Positions 17,908 to 29,100 of a stretch of 64,000 nucleotides of DNA are shown here, piece after piece. The translations under genes were made by a program, and so were the position numbers. The stretch's first letter is position 1. Each line of letters opens with the position of its first letter. Below the pieces are notes generated by a model. The model saw nothing but the letters and a program-made list of their open reading frames with translations. It searched no databases and was not told where the DNA came from. Where the stretch lies: assembly GCA_023954715.1 (NCBI GenBank), contig JAGSHD010000002.1, forward strand, positions 367,532 through 431,531. Direction: 5' to 3'. Origin of the DNA: Candidatus Cloacimonadota bacterium. GTDB lineage: Bacteria; Muiribacteriota; UBA6191.

Positions 17908-18705
17908 CTAAAATGAGTCTAGGGCATTTTTAGTAAACTCTTTTGATTTATATTTTTTGTTTAGAGTCAATTTTGACCAAGTTATATTGGATTGTTTTCC
18001 TGTTTGGTGGTTTACCATCTCAATACGACCTTGTCTGTAATACTTTCCATGCTTTGTATACTTGGAAAACTTTGCTGTCTTTAACAACTCACCTTTTCTA
18101 TCAAAGTACTCGATGGTAAGGGGGTTCATGTACACTTTATCTATATAGACTCTTAATTTACTATATCCCGAGTGTCTATTTACCGGATCTCTATCTATGA
18201 CCCAAACATCTCTATCATTTATCTTGCCCTCTTTAACAAACTTATGAACATATTTTTCTACTTCAACAGAGCTTAAGTCTTCATAATAAAACTCGCTACC
18301 CATAAACGATCCAGACTGATTTCGAGAGTTGATTCGCTTCACTCTTTTCAGCGATGGTAAATATAACCACTGATCATCATTTTTCTTTTTATGTGACCAA
18401 GTAAGCATGCGAGTGCCTTTAACATCAGCTGGCCATTGAAAGGTAATTAATGACCTATCGCCATCCCCTTTTTGCTCCATACTTTTTTGAGACATCTTTC
18501 TTACAATCTTATCCCCATGAGCATTAATAATTTCAAGCTCTGTTTCACTGCTATCACCAAAAAATCCATCATTAAATTGATTTGTTTCTTGAGATATTCT
18601 TAGACCTTTTTCTAAATCGCTTTCTATAGGCTCTTTACAGTGACCAACACACAAAATTGTTGAAAAAAGAATTACGCCTTTTATAGAGTTTATTATTCTA
18701 GACAT
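17908..18705 (-). CDS. LolA-like outer-membrane lipoprotein-sorting protein
   Basis: After an N-terminal signal segment, this 265-residue protein has the unclosed-barrel fold of the 'outer membrane lipoprotein-sorting' family: KMSQKSMEQKGDGDRSLITF, then WPADVKGTRMLTWSHK, DDQWLYLPSLKRVKRI and GSFMGSEFYYEDLSS. The sequence DDQWLYLPSLKRVKRI is characteristic of the group that accompanies MMPL transporters. It is expected to ferry a lipid through the periplasm. It is the first gene of the carrier-barrel-RND operon and has a good ribosome site (AAGGTGG). Two near-identical boxes flank its promoter. Confidence 0.85.
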   Translation of the reverse strand: MSRIINSIKGVILFSTILCVGHCKEPIESDLEKGLRISQETNQFNDGFFGDSSETELEIINAHGDKIVRKMSQKSMEQKGDGDRSLITFQWPADVKGTRMLTWSHKKKNDDQWLYLPSLKRVKRINSRNQSGSFMGSEFYYEDLSSVEVEKYVHKFVKEGKINDRDVWVIDRDPVNRHSGYSKLRVYIDKVYMNPLTIEYFDRKGELLKTAKFSKYTKHGKYYRQGRIEMVNHQTGKQSNITWSKLTLNKKYKSKEFTKNALDSF

Positions 18706-18774
18706 TTATGCCACCTTTTTAATCATTAAAATCATTTCTGAACAATCTACAATTTAAGATAATCCTATCTTTTT

Positions 18775-18793
18775 TTAACTGAATGACTATTCA
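18775..18793. promoter_or_regulatory. Operator box 1, downstream of the RND-operon promoter
   Basis: TTAACTGAATGACTATTCA contains the palindrome TGAAT-N4-ATTCA. It starts 11 bp beyond the -10 element on the minus strand, covering the first transcribed bases. It matches box 2 at 15 of 19 positions. Confidence 0.55.
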
Positions 18794-18804
18794 CTTATGG
18801 CTCA

Positions 18805-18832
18805 TTATTAACTCTTTACGGAAACTTGTCAA
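18805..18832 (-). promoter_or_regulatory. Promoter of the LolA-barrel-RND operon
   Basis: On the minus strand TTGACA (18827-18832) is followed after 16 bp by TAATAA (18805-18810), about 100 bp before the carrier gene start. Operator boxes sit on both sides. With the boxes this accounts for the 363-bp divergent gap to the AraC-type gene. Confidence 0.55.
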
Positions 18833-18838
18833 TAGTTG

Positions 18839-18857
18839 TTAACTAAATAGTTATTCA
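18839..18857. promoter_or_regulatory. Operator box 2, upstream of the RND-operon promoter
   Basis: TTAACTAAATAGTTATTCA holds the inverted repeat TAACTA-AA-TAGTTA. It lies 6 bp beyond the -35 element. It shares 15 of 19 positions with the box in front of the TetR gene at 20557-20575. Confidence 0.55.
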
Positions 18858-19068
18858 TTTTCGATTTTTATTCACAAAGCTTCATTTTTATAACAATGAC
18901 TATGCCAACCGAAACTCACGAAATTTAAATTTGCCTATCCATGTATATAGAAAGTTTTCATAGTCTTCAAGTCTCACGCCAAAAATAGCAATTTTGGAAA
19001 AGACTTATTTTATCTTCTTTGTTATTTTATAGTTTGTAATCACAAAAGATAGGTTTTAAGGAACTTTA

Positions 19069-19896
19069 ATGAAGAAAAATACAATTTTAATGGAAGCTAT
19101 TTTAAAGCGTATTGAACATGAATTAGATGTCCTAACAGTTGCAAAAGTCTCGAAGTTTTCTGGGTTTTCTTATTATCATTTTCACAGACTATTTTTGAGT
19201 CACACAGGAGAAAGTATTAAAAAGTATATTTTAAGGTTGAGGCTACAACGAGCAATACAACAATTAAAAATAGACAAACTTTCAATAACAGAAATTGCTC
19301 ACAATGCTGGATTTGAATGCTCTTCTTCCTTTAATAAGGCCTTTAAAAGTATGTTTTCAACCTCCCCCTCCGACTATAAATCTATCAGTTTTCAAAAACA
19401 AAAGGATATAAAAGCCATGAAACCAATTCGTACAGAAACTATTACTGACATCAAAGTATACTCTGTTAGAAATGTAGGGCCATATAATACATCCCATAAA
19501 GCATGGGAGACTCTTATGAGCTTTGCTTACAGCAATAAAATCAAACACAAAAAAAATCTAATGGGACCTAAAGCAAAGATATTTGGTGTTAGCTTCGATG
19601 ATCCAGATGTAGTAGACAGTGATAAGCTAAGATATGATGCTTGTATCACACAAGATGATCAGGTAGACACTCCAGATCAAGTAAACAAGTCGATTATCAA
19701 GGGAGGTAAATACATAATATTTTTACATAAAGGCGCTTATGAAGGCTTAACTGACACTTATAAATCTATTTATAAATATACCTTAGAGAATGAAAGTTTA
19801 AGAGATTGCCCACCTTTTGAACAATATCTCAATAGAGACCCAAGAAGAACCAAACCAGAGAATCTTCGTACGGAAATATGGATACCAATAGAGTGA
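19069..19896 (+). CDS. AraC-family regulator with GyrI-like ligand-binding domain
   Basis: The 275-residue protein has an N-terminal AraC/XylS double helix-turn-helix (about 8-105), with SGFSYYHFHRLFLSHTGESI and EIAHNAGFECSSSFNKAFKS. A GyrI/BmrR-like small-molecule domain follows (about 118-275), starting IRTETITDIKVYSVRNVGPY and ending LRTEIWIPIE. This Rob-like order is typical of regulators sensing lipophilic compounds or drugs. The gene lies between the RND operon and the TetR gene, divergent from the former and convergent with the latter, so it may modulate the exporter as an activator; this is inference from position. SD-like AAGGAA precedes the ATG. Confidence 0.9.
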   Translation: MKKNTILMEAILKRIEHELDVLTVAKVSKFSGFSYYHFHRLFLSHTGESIKKYILRLRLQRAIQQLKIDKLSITEIAHNAGFECSSSFNKAFKSMFSTSPSDYKSISFQKQKDIKAMKPIRTETITDIKVYSVRNVGPYNTSHKAWETLMSFAYSNKIKHKKNLMGPKAKIFGVSFDDPDVVDSDKLRYDACITQDDQVDTPDQVNKSIIKGGKYIIFLHKGAYEGLTDTYKSIYKYTLENESLRDCPPFEQYLNRDPRRTKPENLRTEIWIPIE

Positions 19897-19931
19897 ATTT
19901 TAAATCAAACCTCTAGTTTAAAATTGACAAA

Positions 19932-20531
19932 CTAAGGGTTTTGAATCTTAGGAACAGCGAGCTTGGCGAAGTGTGAAATTACATCTAACTGAGCTTCTTT
20001 AAATTCTTCTTGATCTGAATTTAATCCTGTTACAAATCGAGTGATTTGTGGAAAAGCCAATGGAAACCAATTCATAGCCATAAAACATAAATGTAAAAAG
20101 TCTGGACGAACTCCAACCCCTTCAAGTTGCTGGCCCAATCCACCCTGTATTCGTTCGCTACATACCCGAAAGTTCTCAGCTCTCTTCTCTTCACAAACTA
20201 CAGGGTCCCAACCCATTTCCAAGGCTTCCCATTGCATTAAACGAATAAAATCAATGTCTGTATAGCAGATTTCCATCCAATATTTCATTAATTCTTCTGG
20301 ATCACTGGGTTGGTCTGCTACAGCTTTTTCTTTCATTTCACATTTTTTTTCCATTACTGCTTCATACAAACCTTGTTTGTTTTTAAAATAGTAATAGATC
20401 ATTCTTTTATTGACCTGAGCATTTTTAGCTATTTCATCTACCCGAGCACCCGCAAAACCTTTGTTTGCAAACTCCGATAAAGCTGCTTTAAGTATTTTCT
20501 TGGTAGTATCTTCAGAATTTCGTTTTGTCAT
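19932..20531 (-). CDS. TetR-family regulator, likely repressor of the RND lipid-export operon
   Basis: The 199-residue protein has the TetR helix-turn-helix at about residues 11-57 (VDEIAKNAQVNKRMIYYYFKNK), and a C-terminal domain resembling the TetR_C group paired with lipid and fatty-acid genes. Its own promoter region contains a 19-bp box overlapping the -10 element; nearly the same box occurs twice around the promoter of the LolA-barrel-RND operon 1.1 kb away. I infer that it represses both itself and that operon. The ligand is unknown; a lipid or solvent would fit the target. Confidence 0.88.
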   Translation of the reverse strand: MTKRNSEDTTKKILKAALSEFANKGFAGARVDEIAKNAQVNKRMIYYYFKNKQGLYEAVMEKKCEMKEKAVADQPSDPEELMKYWMEICYTDIDFIRLMQWEALEMGWDPVVCEEKRAENFRVCSERIQGGLGQQLEGVGVRPDFLHLCFMAMNWFPLAFPQITRFVTGLNSDQEEFKEAQLDVISHFAKLAVPKIQNP

Positions 20532-20556
20532 GACTATCTCAATTTTTTGAAATCAT

Positions 20557-20575
20557 TAATTAACCTTTTAGTTAA
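20557..20575. promoter_or_regulatory. Autoregulatory operator in front of the TetR gene
   Basis: Read on the minus strand, TTAACTAAAAGGTTAATTA contains ATTAAC-CTTTTA-GTTAAT as an inverted repeat. It matches RND-operon box 2 at 15 of 19 positions. A TTGACA (20593-20598, minus) lies upstream, so the box overlaps the expected -10 region. Confidence 0.55.
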
Positions 20576-20861
20576 TAACTTTTTTTAGTCGTTGTCAATC
20601 AATGGTACATTCTCAACGGATGCTTTATTAAGTATTTGCTCTTTTTATCTGATATATCCCTACAATCTTCGTAAAATGTTAATAATTGATTAATGCAATC
20701 ATGAGGTAGTTTCATATTTTTCACTCTATATGACCTTCTAGATCTTCAGCCTATTTGAGGTCTAATCTTACAGTGACATTACATGTTGTTTAAGTTACTT
20801 GCATCGTTATCTAGAAGGAGCATTTCCATCTCCAAGTCAATACGTGATACCTGTTACAATC

Positions 20862-20891
20862 AAAAAACCATCAACACAGGGTTGATGGTTT
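20862..20891 (-). terminator. Rho-independent terminator
   Basis: An 11-bp perfect stem AAACCATCAAC/GTTGATGGTTT with a 5-base loop is followed on the minus strand by six T residues. It ends the exported repeat-protein gene, 72 bp past its stop. Confidence 0.8.
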
Positions 20892-20963
20892 CTTACTTTT
20901 AACAATACTCACCATGAAGGGGTACATGTCATAATTTTTCTTGAGTTATATAAACTCTAAAGG

Positions 20964-21734
20964 CTATAAGTTATCTTGTGCTAAATTCAATATATATCTT
21001 TGAGTATTAGCGTAATAACAACTATTAGCTAGAAGAATAAATTCATTGTGGGAAAGAGTGGATTTATTTTTACGGGAATAATATTTTAGAATGTAATCTT
21101 TAGTGTTTGCATAATAACTATGTGAAGCTACTGCAATTACTTCTTTTGCTTTGTAATCAATTACATTTGCTTTTAAACCCGTTTTTAGAATCAAGTCTTT
21201 AGTGTTAGCATAATAAGCATAACTAGCAATTACAACAAGCTGTTCTGAATTGATTGACTCATCATACTTGTTTACAAACTTTTTTAACATTTTATCTCTA
21301 GCATCAGCATAATGTTGTTGACTTGCCAAACTAACTAATTGATTTACTTTTTCATTTGAGATAGTCTCTGGTTTTGGGTCACCGTTTCCCCAAAAACTAT
21401 TGAATGACGACTCTTCAGATTGTTCATGTAGTTTTTCAAACTTGGTAGGTAAGAGCTCATCACTTTTTACAAAAGAACAAGCTATTTGACCTTTTTTATT
21501 TGAGTAATAGAATCCTCCAACTGGAGCTTGAGGAAGTTGCTTCAGATATTCTTCGTTAACTAGAGTTCTTAGACTATTATCATTTATTTTTAAATCTTCA
21601 TTAAACTCTACTTTATATTTTTTTATTGCCTCATTAATTTTGAGTGTTCCTGCTTTACAAAGTTGAGCGTTATCAGCGTAAGTATTTAGTCCACAAGTTA
21701 CTGCAGCTGTGAGTAAAAGATTAATTAATTTCAT
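20964..21734 (-). CDS. Exported protein with four YYANT-type repeats
   Basis: The 256-residue protein has a signal peptide (MKLINLLLTAAVTCGLNTYA). The N-terminal 100 residues are of mixed fold with two Cys. The C-terminal half is four tandem repeats of about 34 residues around HYADARDKMLKKFV, YYANTKDLILKTG, YYANTKDYILKYY and YYANTQRYILNLA, each preceded by a hydrophobic helix such as LVVIASYA. The pattern suggests a small helical solenoid for binding another envelope protein. I know no function. It has a good ribosome site (AAAGGA) and its own terminator, so it is likely monocistronic. Confidence 0.75.
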   Translation of the reverse strand: MKLINLLLTAAVTCGLNTYADNAQLCKAGTLKINEAIKKYKVEFNEDLKINDNSLRTLVNEEYLKQLPQAPVGGFYYSNKKGQIACSFVKSDELLPTKFEKLHEQSEESSFNSFWGNGDPKPETISNEKVNQLVSLASQQHYADARDKMLKKFVNKYDESINSEQLVVIASYAYYANTKDLILKTGLKANVIDYKAKEVIAVASHSYYANTKDYILKYYSRKNKSTLSHNEFILLANSCYYANTQRYILNLAQDNL

Positions 21735-21835
21735 TCAAATGTCCTTTCTAAATTTTTTAATATTTTATGTTTATTCAACTACGATAACTTAAAGAAAAAT
21801 GTTACAAAAAAAGTAAGTTTTAATGTTTTATTAAA

Positions 21836-23161
21836 CTATTGTGAATAACTAACTTTATTATTCCCTAATTGTCTTAGGTTTTCATTTATATCAACGAGCA
21901 GCTTTGATGGCCCCGCTTTCAACTCTAAATCTGAGTTAAAGTCTACGGTACTTAACAAAATATTATTGGTAGAGTTGAATGATTCAAACCCTGAAACAGT
22001 CGAAGAGTAAACGCAAAATTCGATCATTGATTCTTTGAATTTTTGTAGTAAAGTTTTAAAGTTTAAGGTCTGAATGTTACCAATATAGTTCATCCATACA
22101 GATTTTCCGACGCAAGATAAACTTACCAAAGAAGAAGGTTCTAATGAAAATGAGATCTCTTGATCACCACTGTACATATCTAAGCATATAGCATCGTATT
22201 GAATGAATTCATTACTCTGAGAATATTCATTGATATATTCTAATCCATCATCACAAATAATTTGTAATCTCCCTTGGGAAATAAAATCATTCAAATAATG
22301 AAAATGTTTTAACGATAAATCAATCACTTCTTGATATTTTTCTACCACATCAATTCTTAGATTAGTAAACTCAGTTAGTAATGCGATAACACCAGAGCCA
22401 GAGCCTAGTCCTAACATCAATAGTCGTCCATCACAAAACAACTGTGCTGCTGGATAAAACATAATAGAACAAAAACTTTCGGGTATTGTAGATAAATTAT
22501 TTTCTTTAGATGAAAGCTTGTTTAACAAGAGGCCACCTTGATTTTGTTGATTAATAAACAATCGCCGTTGTTTATTATCTTGTGCAACAAATAATTTGCC
22601 TAAAACAAAGTCTTTTTGATCCAAAACTGTGTCTAAGAGTTCAATTTGATCCAATACCGGCTCTAATTCCGATGCCTTGAAGTAATAGTCTTCATATTTT
22701 TCAAAGTCTAGATTTTTCAAAGCCACATTAGCAAGATATATATAACTTAATGGATCTTCAGAAAATTTGTCTAGTAGTATTAAAGCAGACTCTGTCGCTT
22801 GATTAAAGTCTTGTAAACTCATCGCCAAATAGTACTTCAAAACCAAAAGCTGCCAACATTCTTCACACTCCATAACCTTAGAATTCAAAAAATCTTCAAG
22901 GTCAACTTTAGGTAATAGATATGTTTCTGTCAAAAGCGTTTCATTCAGATTCAGATAATATGGATTGATATGCTTACAATCAAAATTCAATTCATAAACT
23001 TGATAAATTACACTATCAAGGTGTCCCTTTGTATCAATCAAATTGAAAAAGTCTAATTCTAATGATCCACAGAACAAACACGACTGATCTTTGAAATACG
23101 ATTCCAAACAATTTTCTTGGTCGATATACTGAGTATTGTTCAAGTCCTTTCCAATTTTCAT
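21836..23161 (-). CDS. TPR and spermidine-synthase-like methyltransferase-fold protein
   Basis: The 441-residue protein begins with Cys pairs (CLFCGS and later CEEC) that could bind zinc. A TPR-like helical part follows (about 105-175), then a Rossmann domain with SAM-type motifs LLMLGLGSGSGVIALL, IDVVEKYQEVIDLSLKHF, ICDDGLEYI and YDAICLDMYSGDQ. These are the order and spacing of the spermidine synthase/SpeE-like fold. The polyamine-specific residues are not evident, and no polyamine gene is near, so true spermidine synthesis is doubtful. It has no signal peptide. Its start lies 22 bp after the alpha-2-macroglobulin-like gene, so they are probably co-transcribed. Confidence 0.7.
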   Translation of the reverse strand: MKIGKDLNNTQYIDQENCLESYFKDQSCLFCGSLELDFFNLIDTKGHLDSVIYQVYELNFDCKHINPYYLNLNETLLTETYLLPKVDLEDFLNSKVMECEECWQLLVLKYYLAMSLQDFNQATESALILLDKFSEDPLSYIYLANVALKNLDFEKYEDYYFKASELEPVLDQIELLDTVLDQKDFVLGKLFVAQDNKQRRLFINQQNQGGLLLNKLSSKENNLSTIPESFCSIMFYPAAQLFCDGRLLMLGLGSGSGVIALLTEFTNLRIDVVEKYQEVIDLSLKHFHYLNDFISQGRLQIICDDGLEYINEYSQSNEFIQYDAICLDMYSGDQEISFSLEPSSLVSLSCVGKSVWMNYIGNIQTLNFKTLLQKFKESMIEFCVYSSTVSGFESFNSTNNILLSTVDFNSDLELKAGPSKLLVDINENLRQLGNNKVSYSQ

Positions 23162-23183
23162 CTAAATCCCTATTTTGTCATCT

Positions 23184-26100
23184 CTAATTCGTCGAAATTT
23201 TATATGATTTTGAATGTGCCCTAAACTCAGGAGCATATAAACACTCTATCTCAGCCATCCCACTCTCGTATTGACCATTATTATAGACTTTCAAGCGATA
23301 TTCAAACACATAAGTACCTTTGTATAGATAATCAAAGTAAAAGTGACTAGCTAAGTCTTTTGTAGATTGATAATAGCCTAAACCATCTTGATATTTATAT
23401 GTGGAAAGCACATCTACTGGCTCGGTTCCTGAGGCTCTCATATCCTTAAGGTGTACAAACTCTAAATCTCGATCACTCGATATTTGGATTCGTACAACTA
23501 ATGTATCCCCTAACTTGATATCCTCTTTTTCTATAGGAACAATAAATTTTCCTTTTTTACCCATTTTTTCAACAAACAAGTTTTTTTGAATGGATAAAGG
23601 ACCTCCATGGGGAGTAATTTTTGATATTTCTTCAAAGTACTGCCAATGTAAACCACCCCAAGCAACACCCTTATCTGATTTAACCATTTCAATAGCACCT
23701 AAAGAAGCATCAATGGATGATGGCTCAAATCGTACTTCATAAAAGCCTGTGCCAGCTTCTACAGTCTTAGGTTTTACCCATTCATCACCCAGTTTTACTT
23801 GTACTATTTCATCACTCGCTAGAAGATCATCCCCTTCAAGTAACAAAGCGTAAACCGCATCGGCTGTTGCTCGATTTGTAGTCCAGTCCTGTGTTTGTTT
23901 TTGTTTTAACAACCACACCTTAAGATCTTCTACCTCTTGTGGATTATGACCTAGCTCACTAAACAGCTCAATCATAATCGTTTGTGATTCAATAGGAGCC
24001 CTATACCAATAGTAGGATGCATCTAAATCTCCAAAATACATTCCCATTTCATCAGAATGTAAAGCTCTTTCTCTCAAGGAGGCTAAGATTTCTTCTGATA
24101 CTTTTGGCCTGTTAAATCGATATGTACCCAAGGCCAACTGGCCTTCACTCATGCGAGAGTCTAATTTTGGCCAATACTCTTGGGCTTGATCTAAGTAATA
24201 GTCAATAGCAGGTTGATATTTTGCATCAATTGATTTTTCAGAAAGATAAAAAGATCTGCCATATAAATAAGAAGATATTAAATGACTCAAGTTATTTTCT
24301 TTCAGATTACCTAATCTCACAATATCTCGATAAATTTCATAAATCCAAGCATCTAAGGCATCCAATGCTTTGATCGCTACAGACCGTGGGACTTTCACTC
24401 CCATTTTATCTAATCTTGCTAAACCAGTTACGATTCCTAGACTAATAAACTCGCTCTCTTTAGCGCCAGGAAACCATGGCCATAAACCATTTGGCCCTTG
24501 CCTTTTTCTTAATGTATCCATTGCATCATTGAGCTCATGATCCATTGTGTTTTTATCAAAAAATAGTGCAATTCGCTTTTTGGACTCTTCTTCTGATTTT
24601 GCCTCACGTACCCAAGGAGTTTCATCTAAATTTACTGAGTTTAAGTCTTGGGACTTTTGTAAGTTGGACTTTAAGGCATCAGTATTTTTCCACTGTTCAA
24701 AAATTCTTTCGATTTTTGGATCGGAGTTTACTATTTTCCTACCAAGAGAGTTGGCATAATACCTATGAAATACTTGATCTGTACTTTCATGAGGATACTT
24801 AGATAATACCGGCAAAGCTTGTATAGCATACCAAGCTGGATTAGAAGCTATTTGTAAAACTAATTTTTCATGACTTAATGTGGATGAGTCATCAGACTTT
24901 AATAGCTTATCAAAATTAACTTTTTTCGTTTGTATTCCGCGGATATTTAAATCCTTAGATTCTCTGACTAAAATCTTGCTAGACAATACTGGGATCATTC
25001 CTTCTTGTCCATCTGAAAATTTATCTGTAGATGCTACAACCCGATAAATTACAGGATAAGTCACATCAGGTATATTTAAAAAATGTGAAAAAGATTTTGA
25101 TTGTTTAGCATTTAGCTTAAAAGCTACTCTAGACTCTTTAACAAAAGATGAAGTAACCTCTTCATCATTTAGTGCATTAAAAAATCGCAAAGAAAAATCT
25201 CCACCTAAATCACTTTCACTCAAATTTGAGATTTTAGATCGAAACTCTAATTGATCTCCTTGTCTAAAAAAGCGTGGCTGATTAGGCTCCACCATCAACT
25301 CTTTTTGAGTAACCAAAGTTTGTGTACTTACACCAGAAGCCATTAACTTAGAGTGGGCCATTGCCATTAACTTCCATTTTGTTAAAGAATCGGGTGCAGT
25401 AAACTGAAACTCTACTATCCCTTGATCATCTGATATTAAATGAGGGTAGAAAAAAGCTGTTTCATTTAAGTTTGTTCTCATCTTTGGCGCATCTTGATCT
25501 TGCGGTGCCTCCTGACGGGCTTGCTCACCAATACTCTCTACAGCTGCTCCTGTTGTTTTACGGCTCATGGACTTTTTAGCCATTTTGCCTGATGGTGCTG
25601 GCATGGCACTAGCTACCTCCATATTTAAGCCCATCACTGATGACTTTTCATGCATTGCTCCACCAAACGAATCAAAAGACCGACTCATTTTACGATGTAA
25701 TATCCTTGGAAATAAGTATGAAAATGAGCTCTTAATCTCCCATGGATAAGAAGGATAAGTATGAGTTACACTCTTATGTGATCTAGATATACGATTGATC
25801 CATGTATTAAACTGCTTTGTATATAGGTTTAATGAATAAGCTCTCTCCATTTGGTCTTTGTAAAACATATTTGAAAAGTCCGAATAGCCATGTGGAGTAA
25901 AAGCATCTAGTGAAGCATCGTACATAGATGCTAGTAACTCATAAGCTCCTGTATCACTTGGCTCTAATCCTTTAATTTTTATTGAAAAGGTTTCTTGAGC
26001 TCCTGGTCTTATTTTACTTTTAAAGGTATGAAAAGATAAATCAAGTTTCTTTTCTTCACGAGTTACATTGATATAGTTTTCATGATGATATATTTGATTT

Positions 26101-29100
26101 TCATGTACAAAAATTACATGGACACTAAAACCTTGCTTTAATTGATCCGTCACAGGAAAACTAATTTTATGCTTGTTGGAATCATAGCTAAAGTAAGAGC
26201 TTAGTCTTTCTTGCTTGTGGTAGATCGCTACATAAATACTGGCATTATCATATCCAGAAGCAAAAACTCCTTCTAAGTTTTCACCCACCTTCAAAGTCGT
26301 TGACTTTAGTTTATAAAAAGCAGGAACTTTTGCCGCAAAAGAGTTGGCTGATTGAGAAAAAACTAAAAAACTCTCTTTTGCTGTTACTTCACCTCCAAAA
26401 ACATCTTTAGTTTTCAAAACAGCTCTATACACACCAGGAGACAATCTAAAATCTAAGCTTTGTTGTCCGTCAGTAGTACTAAAATCTAATGTAAGTACTA
26501 TTTGATCCAATTCAAAATTATTGTAATCGGATAGATCTTTTGATGATTCATCTTTTTTAAGATGTCGAGTGTTGGGACGAGATGGTTTTCTATGAACCTT
26601 ATCAGGCTGCTTTAAGCTATAGATATATACCTTACCTTGATTAGACACTCCCTTTTGATCTAAAGTTGTTGTAGAAATTGACATCTTAATTTTATCTTCT
26701 GCAGGTAGCCAATCACCTAATTGTAATCGAGCCTCTAAAGCTAAATAACCGATCCTAATACTTTCACTCTTTGTATGAGACTCTCCTGAATCATCTAATA
26801 CATCTATTTCTACTCGATAAGTAAAACTTGGGTCACTATCTCTAGCTACACTCAAATCTGGTTTAGCATAAAAGTCAATCTTAAAGTCACCATTTTCATC
26901 GCTCAACACTTTGCCATGAGACATTTGGGTTGACCCACTATTTACACGTGCATACCTCCACCAATAAGGGTAATTTACAGTTCGATATACCCTATATTTT
27001 ACTTTTGCATTGTTTAGTGGAACTCCAGAAAATGTTTTTGCTGAACCTTTCATAGTCACTACTGAGTCAAGCTTCATTTGTTCACTAGGCTTATTTAAAG
27101 TGATTTCAAACTTTGGTCTTTTATACTCTTCTACTCGAATCGATTTAGATCCACCAGGAGAAGAACTTTGAATCCGCATTGCTCCCATTAATCCAGATTT
27201 AGGAGCTGTAAATTCTCCAGAAAAAGAACCAAACTCATTGGCATCAAAGCTTTTTGTTATAATAGTTTGATAGTTTGCATCCTTAAAGGAAACCTTCACA
27301 TTAGAGCAAGTGTAGGTTTCATAAGTATCTAAATTGGGATCTCTTTGTAAACAAATACCTTTAAACTTTATTAATTGTCCTGGTCGGTATATGGCTCGAT
27401 CTGTATAAAAGCTAATGGATTGACTGCGGTGTCTTCTATTTTTATAACCTTTTCTTACATTATTATGAAAGATAACGTTTCCGGTTTGCTTGGATTTAGC
27501 ATAGATATAATAGGAACTATTAGGATTTGTTAATTCAAAGTGTCCCTTTTCATTTGTTTGTAGCGATCTATCGTAGCGGTAATGTCCTCTATTTCCTCTT
27601 CGATAGACTTCTAAGTCAATATTTTTTAAAGGCTTACCATCTCGTGAATCCAATACCAAACCATCTATAGAAGTTGCTCCTGATTTAATCATCAAAGTTG
27701 TATCTGTATACCAAAAAGCAGCATATAATACTTTATTATTTTCTTGATTTGCGAAACCAGAGTCCATAGAAACCAATATTCGATAATAACCATAGTCTAA
27801 TTCAGCAAAAGCCAGCTCTACATCTTGCTCTAAATATTCACTTCCTGGATCTAAATCAACAGACCACTCTTTTACGGCTGGTTTTTGTAGAAGCCTTTTC
27901 ACATCTTTATCATCAATATAATCAGGTAATCCACCCCACTCTTTTTCAATGTATGGTTTCCATTGGTCTTCTACTATCCTAAAGTGTAATCGATCGATAT
28001 TTCGATATTGCACCTGAAAGTTTCGATTAAATTGATCAACGGTACTATCTATGTTTAAACGAAACTCTTTGGCTAGAATTTGCTGTTTTAAGTTATATAA
28101 TTTGTGACCACCTGTAGACTCCGGAAACAAATTCAACCCTTGAGAAACAAACTTCATAGCAGTTACATAATCTTTTTTATCATAAGTAAGTTTAGCTAAC
28201 TCATAAAAGGCTAATGTTACCTCGGAGTAATCAGTATAGTTTTTTGAAATTTCTAGTAATCTATTTTCAAAAACCTCATCAATTTTTTCACCAACACACT
28301 TTGAGCGTACATAATTTAATCTCTGAATCTCAAAGTCGATCATAGCTGAGATATTATTTGTTTGTTGGAAGTGTCTCAAAAGCTCTTGATATAGGTTGAT
28401 TGATTTTAAAGTAAGAGACTCGTGATCTGTAGTATTTGCTTTATAGTTTAAAAAGCTACTAAGTGATCCAAAAGCATCACTATTTGATTCAAACTCGTAA
28501 GCATCTTCTGATTTTACACCCGTTTCATACGCTACTTTATAAAACTTTAGAGTTTCAACTAATAAAAACTCATACATAGTTTGAATATAGTTAGTGCTAC
28601 CATAGTCAATTAAACCCTTGTACTTATGAATAGATACCGTCTTGAGAGAGGCCGAATCTACCAAAGAGTCTTCAAACAATTTTCTAACTTGTACAAACAG
28701 TTTATTAGAGTCCCACTTAGTAAAGTCCTCTTCATCTAAACCTTTGGTGGCTGTTCTTCCACTAAACTTATATGAATTTTGATCATGATAATGCCAAAAC
28801 CAAATAGCTAAAATACTCTTTAAAACTGGTCGGTAGATATCCTCAGCATCAGTAATTTCTTTTTGTAGAATAATCACTCGATCTTTGGGGTTTTTACCTA
28901 AGATCAATGCCTTGTTTAAGATATGTTTACAAAGTGCTCGGATATATAAACCCGACTCTCCTTCTTTTAAGGCTTCTTCCTTTAACTCTTCTAGGTGCTT
29001 CATTGCCGTTTTAGGTAATTTTTTACTTTCTGCTTGTTGAACCCTTGAATACAACTCATTTAAATGACTTGAGTAACCAAAATTTACTTGGACCATAATT

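Larger units (their letters stand above)
20532..20963. other. 432-bp intergenic region
   Basis: It holds the TetR promoter and operator at its left end and the terminator of the exported repeat-protein gene at its right end (20862-20891). The middle 250 bp shows no ORF with a ribosome site, no tRNA and no repeat that I could detect. Confidence 0.5.
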
